Shown here: one piece after another, positions 55,028 to 64,000 of the stretch
Numbering within the stretch: the first letter of the stretch is position 1
Layout: the number at the start of each line of letters is the position of its first letter
From: Amphibalanus amphitrite
Taxonomy: Eukaryota > Arthropoda > Thecostraca > Balanomorpha > Balanidae
DNA length: 64,000 nucleotides
Reading direction: 5' to 3'
Assembly (NCBI RefSeq): GCF_019059575.1
Contig: NW_024881627.1
Location: forward strand, 434,001-498,000
The notes under the pieces: model-generated
What the model was told of the DNA's origin: nothing
What the model saw: only the letters and a program-made list of their open reading frames with translations
Databases searched by the model: none
Program-made: the position numbers and the translations under genes

Positions 55028-56057
55028 TGTAAAACTGAAACGACTCCCGAAAAAGTAAAACAACGACACGAGCCGCCTATGACGGCTCCCGACAAAACAA
55101 TTACCGAACATATGTGGAGTAGGTAGAAATAACAGAAAACGTGTCTCACAGCAAATACTATCGGCAGTTCGTACATAGATTTCACAGTGCCGAACAGGAG
55201 ACCACTATCAACCCACCTGAAGTTGGTGCAATAGGTTGCTCTACTTTCAGACGCATTGCTTCCCGTACGAGTAGTTCCTCGATGGGAGAGCGACTGGGCA
55301 CTGAACAGGAGAGCGGAACACCAGCGGACCACCGCCGTGTGCTCCCGGGGAGCCGCCAAAGACACCGAGCCCACCACCGCTGACCGACCTCGCGACGGCG
55401 CGGGGGTTGACTATGGCACCGGCCGGTGACCGGTCTCCGTGCTGACCGATGACGTCACCGATCTGACGTCATGGCGTGGCTCCGGCCGGAGTTGCACCAC
55501 CTGACGGACGGCAGACAGAGACTGCTGGCGGTCACAGGGCAGGGACTGATAACATGCAGACAGGTGCCGAGCCCCCAGGGTGGAGAATGAGATGCGTTCA
55601 GGGAATGGAACGCTGTGTTACACGCGTATCGGGGATAACCGAAGGCGATATACCTGTATACCTACATCCACACAGTATACCTACTCAGGACGGTTTGAGG
55701 TCTAACACCGATTAGGTAACTGTCCTACCCAGTCAGTCCTGCCTGACATACCATATGGTGTATTCACTGGTAACTTTATCATAAAATGCATATTATATAT
55801 TATATATGTATTGTATTGTTAAAATGCCAAAATCAAAGGGGGCACGGTGCCCCGGTGCCCTCCCCGTTTCGCCGCCTATGGCCCAGCCGCCCAGGCGACC
55901 AGTAGCTCGGATGCGGTGAGCCCTCACCACAACCCGAGTGTGGTTGGGGTTGGGTGGGGGGCAAGGGTGGGGGTGAGGGATGCACTCGGCCCGAGCTGTA
56001 GCGAGGGTAATGGACTAAAGATGCTCGTTCACCGAAATCCGCATCAAAACTACAGGG

Positions 56058-57404
56058 GTCGTATTCACGTCGGCTTCGTAAGTCGATTTTCTTTCGTAAG
56101 TATAATTTGGTATTCACGTCGACACTTCTTAACCCGCGCCCCGTAGGGCTCGGCGGACCCTACCACACGTAGGGGAGGGGCCGTTTCGGCCCCCCCCCCT
56201 ATGATCTCGGAAATTTACCGGCCGATTTTCAAAATTCAAACGGCGTTCGATAGCCCCACCGGAGAACTACCTTGTGACCAAATTTCATTGACCTAGGTCA
56301 AACCGATGACGTCACAGGTCAGGTCAAAGGTCGGATTTTCACCGTTCACAGGCATTTCAAGAAATGTTTTGTGAAATCGAGTAAATTGGCAATTTATTGA
56401 AAACCATCGATGGTACATTGTTCGTCAAACACATACCTTGCTATCTGAGGTCACTGATACCAGGTCAGGTCACAGCGAGGTCAGGTCACCGGGGGTCACA
56501 ATATGAAAGTGTGGTGTGATGCATGTTTTATGGTCCATTTTACATGACAAATGCGATTATGTGGGTTAGGCAGCCTTTGGGGCCAGCCTGGGTCACATTT
56601 TGGTGAAGGTCAGGTCAAGGTCAGGTCAAATTAGGTCAAATTTCAAAGTTGATATTTTTGCATAAAATGGGTATTGATTCGATGCAGCTCGTCACGGGGA
56701 GTCTAACGGTGGTCTTTGTTCTGCTCTACGAGGTCTAGAATTGCCAAAAATTGAGTTTGAAAATTTGACGTCATCATTTTTGAACAGTTTTCGCTATAAC
56801 TTGGCCAAAAAACGAGGTATCGATATGAAATTTGGTATGTAGATAGAAGACGGTAGGTTTTATCACATATATTCCGGTTTTTTCGAAACTCAAAAAACTT
56901 TTTTGATTTTTCGTCTAATATATCCCAAAAAATGCTTTTTTGATTTTTGGGGATCAAAACTCAAAAATCTCAAAAATCCGAGATAGCAGTTTTGTAGCCC
57001 TGTGAATTCTACACCTTTTATGTCTTGATCATTTTTCTGTATCTTCAAAGCTGTAGGCCTGACAGGTCTTCTCGCAAAGGTCTTTTTTCGGTCGAAAATG
57101 ACAGAACATGACGTCATTCTGACGTCATTTGTGGCCGACCTATCATAGCCTTTGGATTTTTTTGTCACAATGTGTAAAATTGATGCCCGGAGGGGTTCTG
57201 AAAGTTTGGTGGCGATATCTCCAGCCGTTTAGGAGATATCGACGGAAAAGGACAGGGAGGGGCCGTTTCGGCCCCCCCCCCCCCTACGGGGCGCGGGTTA
57301 AATTTTTATCGACGGAGTTCACGTGATTAAAAAGAATTGCTTAGTTAAGAAGTAGGTCATCCGTAAGAAAATTCTTACGAAAATGATCGACGTGAATAGT
57401 ACGG
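56058..57404. mobile_element. Middle element of the nest
   Basis: Inverted arms GTATTCACGTCG, CGTAAG and ATTTTCTT (56058-56100) face their complements at 57360-57404. Ends are approximate and no target duplication was fixed. It encloses the TTAA element 56133-57297. Confidence 0.6.
56133..57297. mobile_element. TTAA-site element, copy 3, innermost of the nest
   Basis: Ends CCCGCGCCCCGTAGGG and complement, flanked by TTAA at 56129-56132 and 57298-57301. Each end carries the hairpin GGGGCCGTTTCGGCCCC. The interior is close to copy 2 in ATTCAAACGGCG, TTTCATTGACCT and ATGACGTCACAGGTCAGGTC. No ORF. Confidence 0.85.
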
Positions 57405-57527
57405 CCCCAGTTCGCCTGGGCCCTTATCTTGAGACCAAAACTACCTACCTGACGCTATAGTTGACATAGGCGGCGGAACGGGAGGGCACCGGGGCACCGT
57501 CCCCCGTAGATTTTGACATTTTAACAA

Positions 57528-58153
57528 TAGCCCTATGGACGATGCATGGAAAGAATGGGACCAAAGTCGGCAGTGCCCCCCCCCCCCCTTTAATTGAAGG
57601 TGTTCGGGGTAGATATATAGGCATATAGGTATAGATATACCGTATATTGGTATATATGTATAGGGCCTTGGGTGTTCCGCCGCTACTGATAGTTTAGCTA
57701 AGCCAAGCTAATGCATACCTACTGCTGCTACCAGAATCCAGAGGTTGTAAGTAGAAAGTAGAAACCAAGCAGAAACATCAAACAACCAAGGCCATCTAAA
57801 AACTATAAGGAAACAACCACTTTGACTTACCTATACCATCTTTAGCTGGTATTGCTGTAGCCTTGCCTTGATAATAGATATCAAATTCAATATACTTTTA
57901 TTCATATACCTTTACCGCCCAGAAGATACTGATACCTACGCACCCCCCCCCCCCACCAAGTAAAAAACAAACAAACAATGGCCTTTCCTGCATAGGTAGG
58001 TACTCAGATATAGCCGTATATATGATATAGCCAATTGGTACTCAGGGTATCCATTTCCTGCATGCACATGAGTCATGACTAACGACCTCAATCTTGACAC
58101 TGACTTGTTATATAAAATACTTGGTTGATATCAGTCAGGTATATTTATACGGC
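57528..58153. other. Spacer with no gene seen
   Basis: AT-rich sequence with poly-C runs near 57577-57590 and 57943-57954 and several short TATAGGTA-type words. No element ends or ORF recognised. Confidence 0.5.
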
Positions 58154-58230
58154 AGTGGCGTATCCAAGGGGGGACCCTGGGGGTCCTAGGGTCCCCCCTG
58201 GAGCAAAAAAAATTTTTTTTTTTTACTCGA
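58154..58230. mobile_element. hAT-like element end (left end only)
   Basis: CAGTGGCGTATCCAAGGGG at 58154 resembles the CAGTGGCGGATCCAGG ends at 744-1524. A GGGTCC/GGACCC hairpin and an A/T tract follow. I found no matching right end in the window. Confidence 0.45.
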
Positions 58231-58239
58231 AAAAAATTG

Positions 58240-61200
58240 AAAACACTTTGAGGGCCCTTTTCACCACTTACATTTTTTTTACATAATGAAAAGTATCAAT
58301 TACATTTCTAGGGACCCTTTTAGGACTATCAGAGGACCCCTTTAGGCCAACGAGGGACCTTGTAGAGTAAATTAAGGGCCCTTTACAACGAACAGGACCT
58401 TCTCAGGCACACAGAGGGCCCTCTCAGACACACAGAGGGCCCTCTCAGGCACTCAGAGGGCCCTCTCAGGCACTCAGAGGGCCCTCTCAGACACACAGAG
58501 GGCCCTCTCAGGCACTCAGAGGGCCCTCTCAGGCACTCAGAGGGCCCTCTCAGGCACTCAGAGGGCCCTCTCAAGCACTCAGAGGGCCCTCTCAGGCCCG
58601 AGGGCCCTCTCAGACATCTTGAAGAGGTCGAAAAGAGCCCTCTGAGCTCAAAGAGGGCCCTCTGAGATCAAAAAGGGCCCTCGGAGGCAACAGAGGGCCC
58701 TACAATGCAACAATAGAGCCCCCTGTGGTCACCAAAGGGCCCTCTGAGGCGAATAGGGGTCCTTTTAGGCAAACAGAGGGCCCTTTGAGGCAAACAGAGG
58801 GCCCTCTAAAGTGGCGAATAAAGGGACCCTCTGAGACGAACGGGGGCCAGAGCCCAGAGAGCCCTCTCAGGCACTCAGAGGGCCCTCTCAGACACTCAGA
58901 GGGCCCTCCCAAGCACTCAGGGCCCTCTCAGGCACTCAGAGGGCCCTCTCAGGCACTCAGAGGGCCCTCTCAAGCACTCAGAGGGCCCTCTCAGACATCT
59001 CGAATAGGTCGAAAAGAGCCCTCTGAGGTCAAAGAGGGTCCTCTGAGATAAAAAGGGCCCTCGGAGGCAACAGAGGGCCCTCCAATGCAACAATAGAGCC
59101 CCCTGTGGTTACCAAAGGGCCCTCTGAGGCGAATACGGGGTCCTTTTAGGCAAACGGAGGGCCCTTTGAGGCAAACAGAGGGCCCTCTAAAGGGGCGAAT
59201 AAAGGGACCCTCTGAGACGAACGGGGGCCAGAGCCCAGAGGGCCCTCTCAGGCACTCAGAGGGCCCTCTCAGGCACTCAGAGGGCCCTCTAAGGCACTCA
59301 GAGGGCCCTCTCAGGTACACAGAGGGCCCTATCAGGCACACAGAGGGCCCTCTCAGGCTCACAGAGGGCCCTCTCAGGCACATATAGGGCCCCCTCAGAC
59401 ACACAGAGGGCCCTCTCAGGTACACATATGGTCCTCTGAGACACACAGAGGGCCCTCTCAGGTACACAGAGGGGCCTCTCAGGCTCACAGAGGGCCCTCT
59501 CAGGCACACATAGGGCCCCCTCAGGCACACAGAGGGCCCTTCAGGCAAACAGAGGGCCCTCTCAGGCAAACAGAGGGCCCTCTCAGGTACACAGAGGGCC
59601 CTTTCAGGCACACAGAGGGCCCTCTAAAACACACGGAGGGCCCTCTCAGGTACACAGAGGGCCCTTTCAGGCACATAGAGGGCCCTCTCAAACACACAGA
59701 GGGCCCTCTCAGGCACACAGGAGGCCCTCTCAGGCACACAAAGGCCCTCTGAGACACACAAAGGGCCCTCTCAGACACACAGAGGGCCCTCTCAGGTACA
59801 CATATGGTCCTCTGAGACACACAGAGGGCCCTCTCAGCCACACAGAGGACCCTCTCAGGTACACATAGGGCCCCCTCAGGCACACAGAGGGCCCTCTCAG
59901 GCAAACTACACAGAGGGCCCTTTCAGGCACACAGAGGGCCCTCTCAAACACACAGAGGGCCCTCTCAGGTACTCAGGGGGCCCTCCCGGGCACACAAAAG
60001 GTCCGCTAAGACCAGCAGAGGGCCTGTTAAGACGAACAGAAGGGCCTCTGAGGTACGAGGGTCAATTTCAGGCCACAAGGTATCCTATGAGGCCACCAGA
60101 CGGCCCTCTTAGATTAAAGATGGTCCCTGGAGGTCACCAGAGGGCCCTCTGAGGTGAACAAAGGGCCCTCACAGCCACCTCAAAGAGGGCCCTCTGAGAT
60201 CGAAGAGATCAAAGAGATCAAAGAGGGCCCTCTAAGGCGAATGGAGGGCCTTCAAAGGCCACAAAGTGCCCTCTCAGGCCACTGGAGGGCCTTCTGAGGT
60301 GATATGATGCTATGTCAGACCACCATGAGCCCTATGAGGTCATCAGGCCCTCTGAGATCAAAGAGGGTCCTTGGAAGTCATCGGAGGACCCCTTGAGGCC
60401 CCTTGAGGCGAACAAAGGCCAGAGGGCCCACCTTAGACACCACAAAGAAGTAAAAAAGATCCCTCTGAGTTCAAAGACAGCTCTCTGAGATGTAATAAGG
60501 CCATTTGAGGCCTCTGAGGGCCCTCTGATGCCACAGAGAGGCGCCCGCTGATACCAAAATAGGGTCCTCTGAAGTCTGAAGCCACCAGAGGGCCCGCTGA
60601 GGCGAATAGCGGGTCCTCACATCCACTTCAAAGAGGGCCCTCTGAAAATCAACTGGCCCTCGGAGTCAGTGTCCCAAAATTGTATTTTGGCTTGGGTGTC
60701 AGAGGGGAAAATAGGTCACCCAAAAGGGGGATAAGAGTGGACAATTGTCAGTCACAGGGCAGCCGGAGCCCTCTGAGAAGGTCACTTGAGCCTTACAACA
60801 GAGGGCCCTCTGAGGTGATATGAAGGCTATGTCAGGCCACTATGGGCTCTATGAGGTCAGCAGGCACTCTGAGGAAAAGACTGGCCCTCTGAGGGGAACA
60901 GAGGGCCCTTTAGAACAATCAGAGGACTTTTTAGGCCAACTAGGGGCCTTAAGAGGTCAACAAAGGGCCCTTTGGGACACAAACAGGGCCTCTCAGGCCA
61001 CCAGGGGCCTCATGTATTAGACAAACATACGGCCATCTGAAGTAAAAGAGGACCTTTTGAGGTAAACAAGGGCCCCTGGAGAGAAAACAAAGGGCCCTTT
61101 CAGGCCCGACTGGAAAAAATGCACGCTTTCGTCGAGAACTCGAGCGTAGTTGGGCGTTTGCGCCGAAATTTTTCGGCGTACTTCGGCGTAAATCGACGGC

Positions 61201-62205
61201 TTGCGCCGAAATTTTCGGCGTACTTCGGCGTAAATCGACGGTTTTCTCTATCTCTCTATCGCAAACGGCTCCGGAGCAGTCGCGAAAAACCCGTCAGGGG
61301 TGGCACCAACCCCCCTCGGCCGGCGAGGGTTAAATGTCTTGGGAGTTAAACGTCTTAAATATCACTTATCTTGTCTCGTGTTCGTCTCAGGGTATTTAAG
61401 TCATGTTCAGTGAACCTGATTGTGACTCTCCCACGGCGGGAACAGTTCACCGATCGAGTGAGGTTATGGATTGTCGGATCCCCTAGTTCAGATAACGTAT
61501 GCTATCGTTTGCGTATTGACCGTTGTGATTCCTGTATTTCCGGCGTGTGGTTTGCGAGCGGACGCTGGCAATCGGTCCCGCGTGGCCTGGTATCTGCCCG
61601 ATCCCATCGGCCGTGCTTGCACCACGCCTGTTGAAGGCCCCGTCAGGCGTCAGTCACCGGCTGGGCACATACTGCTGATCAGAGCCGGGCAACAAAATAA
61701 AGGTTACGTTATGGAACATGCCAGTGAGTTTGTGAGTCAGGAGATTTTGTGATAGCGAACGCTGGTGCTCGGTCCCGCATGGCCTGCTGATGTCTATTGT
61801 CTGCCCGATCCCGTCGACCGTGCCAACAACCGTCTGTAGACAGTAGTCACTGGAAGACAGCCACACATACACGCCAGCCCCCCCCCCCCCGCCCCCCTCG
61901 ACGAAAAGTGCGTGGCTACAGCCTGCAGCCATCAGTAAGCCTTGAAAATTTTCGGCGCATGAAGCATGGCTTGGTAAAATAATTTCGGCGCATAAACCCT
62001 TGCGCCGAAATTTCGGCGCATCACCTCCGCCGAGAACTTCAGCGTAGTGGAGGCATTTTTTCCAGTCGGGCTTTCAGGTACCTAGAAGGTCCATGGAGGC
62101 CACTAGAGTGCCCTTTGAGGCCAGTGATGGTCTGCAGAGGCCCTCAGAGGGTCCCTCTGAGGGTAACAGAGGGTCCTTAAGACGACCAGAGGACCCCCTT
62201 GAAAA
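58240..62205. repeat. Long minisatellite based on GGGCCC palindromes
   Basis: More than 100 imperfect units of about 21 bp, consensus CACAGAGGGCCCTCTCAGGCA, grading into looser units with GAGGCCA or GAGGTCA at both edges. A higher-order repeat of about 380 bp is visible: the block from 58625 recurs from about 59006. Each unit holds the 12-bp palindrome AGAGGGCCCTCT. The array is interrupted by the insertion at 61105-62070. It is open in several frames without protein-like composition. Confidence 0.92.
61105..62070. mobile_element. 966-bp DNA transposon inserted in the minisatellite, 8-bp target duplication
   Basis: Inverted ends CCCGACTGGAAAAAATGC and complement, flanked by CTTTCAGG at 61097-61104 and 62071-62078. 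Subterminal words GCCGAAATTTCGGCG / TTCGGCGTA repeat near both ends. An internal duplication (CGGTCCCGCGTGGCCTG near 61576 and CGGTCCCGCATGGCCTG near 61770) is visible. No transposase. Confidence 0.85.
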
Positions 62206-62639
62206 TGCAGGTGTCACAAGGTCCGGTTTGCATCAAAGGTCAGGTAGCTATGCCCAGTTTTGGCTCTCTGTTGCCGACGTGTCCCGAGCTGTCGCAAAAA
62301 AAAAAAACGATGTGGTGGCACCCACCCTCCCACTCGGCCGGCCAGGGTCCTAACCAGGGATGCGGAGCCGTGGAAATTTCAGACGTCTCCGGCTCCAGCT
62401 CTGGAGAAAAAATCGGCTTCGGCTCCGGCTCTGGCTCCGGCTTCGACTCCAATACTCAGTACATCCTCTATACAATTAAATACGGGTGGAAGAGAAAAGA
62501 TGAAGGATTGGTTCACGTTGCTTCTGTATTTGCATAACAAGGCTATTTTGAATACCACATGTTTTACTGCCTTGTACTGTCAAACCGAACTATGTAGGTC
62601 AATAATTTTTTCCTCTTCAAAAAAGCAGCCGGAGTCGCC

Positions 62640-64000
62640 GCCTTTTGGACGGCTCCGGCTCCGGTTCCGGCTCCGGGCAAAATATGCCGGCTCCGGCAGG
62701 GGGCGTCGAAGTCTAGTAGGAAAATCTGGCAATCCCCGGCGTGACGTAACGTCGGGGATGACCGACGGCACCTTGCACTGAAAGATACGGCAGAACGGCT
62801 ATTTTTGAAAAATGATTAAAAATACTTGGGTGCTGTTATGACACATTAAACGCTTATCAGCATATTCCTCATCATGTGATAAAGCCATATCCGTGGTCGA
62901 AAATAGCCCAGCCCCTCCCAATTTCCAAATATCGACCTTATAAGCAAAGAATGTAAGCGTAATCCTTAAGGGCGACTTTCCCTTACATATCCGTACATAT
63001 GCGTCCTTATGGAAATCGGTAGTGTGGCGATAAGCGACGCGCGCGACATCTGTGGGGCGACTGTGGCGACACCTGGTGGCTGCTTTTCTGCTGTATGTAG
63101 GCATTGGGGTTTTGCCAGATATGGTTCCTACTGCTACACCACTATGTTGACCCAATACTAGAAAGTTATTTTGCCCGTAAATGGCAAGCAAATTAAAAGT
63201 ATATTTATAAAATTGCTTATAAATGATTACGAGATAATAATGAAGAAGTTTTGATTGATTAATTATTTAAATATTTAACCGTGAAACTATATTCTGGTAG
63301 GTTTAGTAGAAATTAGTCCGTGCAACCTTGTATTTAGGGCCTTGGGCTCCGGCGGCTCCGGCTCCAGCTCCGGCTCCACACCCCTGCTTCCAGGGGGCGT
63401 CGAAGTCTAGTAGGAAAATCTGGAAATCCCCGGCGTGACGTCACGTCGGGGATGACCGACGGCACCTTGCACTGAAAGATACGGCAGAACGGCTATTTTT
63501 GAAAAATGATTCAAAATACTTTTGTGCTGTTATGACACATAAAACGCTTATCAGCATGTTCCTCATCATGTGATAAAGGCATATCCGTGGTCTAAAATAG
63601 CCGAGACCCTTCCAGTTTCCAACCATCGACCTGATAAGCAAAGGATGTAAGCGTAATCCTTAAGGGCGACTTTCCTTTACATATCCGTACATATGCGTCC
63701 TTATGGAAATCGGTAGTTTGGCGATTGGCGACGCGCGCGACATCTGTGCTGCGACTGTAGCGACACCTGGTTGCTGCTTTTCTGCTGTATGTAGGTATTG
63801 GGGTTTTGCCAGATGTGGTTCCTACTGCTACACCACTATGTTGACCCAATACTAGAAAAGTTATTTTGCTAGTAAAAGGCAAGCAAATTGAAAGTTGATT
63901 TATAAAATTGCTTATAAATGATTACGAGATAATAATAAAGAAATTTTGATTGAATAATTATTTAAATAATCAACCGTGAAACTATATTCTGGTAGGTTTA
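62640..64000. repeat. Tandem duplication of about 695 bp with GGCTCC tracts
   Basis: Copy 1 starts near 62699 and copy 2 near 63394, both GGGGGCGTCGAAGTCTAGTA, and both run to GGTAGGTTTA; copy 2 reaches the window edge. GGCTCC-type tracts lie at 62380-62455, 62650-62697 and 63345-63378. CAGGGATGCGGAGCC (62358) and GGCTCCACACCCCTG (63373) look like the two ends of a hAT-like element that contains copy 1. Both copies keep a similar minus-strand ORF (62799-63191; 63592-63882) with no domain I recognise. Confidence 0.7.

Larger units (their letters stand above)
55816..57527. mobile_element. Outer element of a three-deep nest, TA target site
   Basis: Inverted ends of about 65 bp: TTGTTAAAATGCCAAAATC, then GGCACGGTGCCCCGGTGCCC and CGCCGCCTATG on the left, with the complement at 57468-57527. 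TA flanks both sides (55814-55815, 57528-57529), as in Tc1/mariner-like elements. The interior is mostly the next two elements. Confidence 0.7.

Noticed and set aside
58380-59960. CRISPR-like look of regularly spaced palindromic units
   Set aside because: Units are contiguous with no unique spacers, and the context is a eukaryotic chromosome. It is a minisatellite.
62799-63191. 130-codon minus-strand frame as a transposase fragment
   Set aside because: I could not match any transposase motif, so it is kept only as an unknown ORF in a duplicated repeat.

Overview
This window is eukaryotic nuclear DNA, very probably from an arthropod and most likely a crustacean. The evidence is spliced genes with GT-AG introns, a Mi-2 chromatin remodeler, an arthropod-style ZAD-C2H2 zinc-finger gene, a Loquacious-type dsRNA-binding protein and many small DNA transposons. 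GC-rich short exons and C-rich polypyrimidine tracts fit a compact GC-rich crustacean genome. A barnacle is possible but not provable from sequence alone.

Layout. Positions 1-18418 (minus): Mi-2/CHD4, 28 coding exons running off the left edge, so only the extreme C-terminus is missing. Positions 19674-34087 (minus): a 17-exon ZAD / AT-hook / 13-finger protein, whose 3' end lies just upstream of the Mi-2 promoter. A 4.6-kb DNA transposon (26768-31344) sits in its second intron and carries its own two-exon gene on the same strand. Positions 36275-40565 (plus): a seven-exon loqs/TARBP2-type gene, divergent from the ZAD gene. Positions 42583-49357 (minus): ANKZF1/Vms1, 12 exons, convergent with loqs. 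Positions 51463-54857 (plus): a secreted trypsin-like serine protease, seven exons, divergent from ANKZF1. From 55.8 kb to the right edge I see no host gene: there are nested transposons, a long minisatellite built on GGGCCC palindromes, and a roughly 695-bp tandem duplication.

I followed reading frame and intron phase through every exon of the five host genes and they are consistent, so these models are strong. The host genes have unrelated jobs: chromatin remodeling (Mi-2), DNA binding (ZAD-ZNF), small-RNA processing (Loqs), ribosome rescue (ANKZF1) and extracellular proteolysis.

The most novel material is (1) a transposon family with CTGCCGTC-type ends and 4-bp target duplications, three copies here, one carrying a gene whose splice phases match the host gene around it; (2) repeated tandem duplication of splice-site regions in four of the five host genes; (3) a hAT-like insertion exactly at the predicted branch site of a Mi-2 intron; and (4) a three-copy family with TTAA/ATAA target sites and hairpins embedded in its terminal repeats. 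I saw no convincing retroviral, LTR or Polinton-like element.
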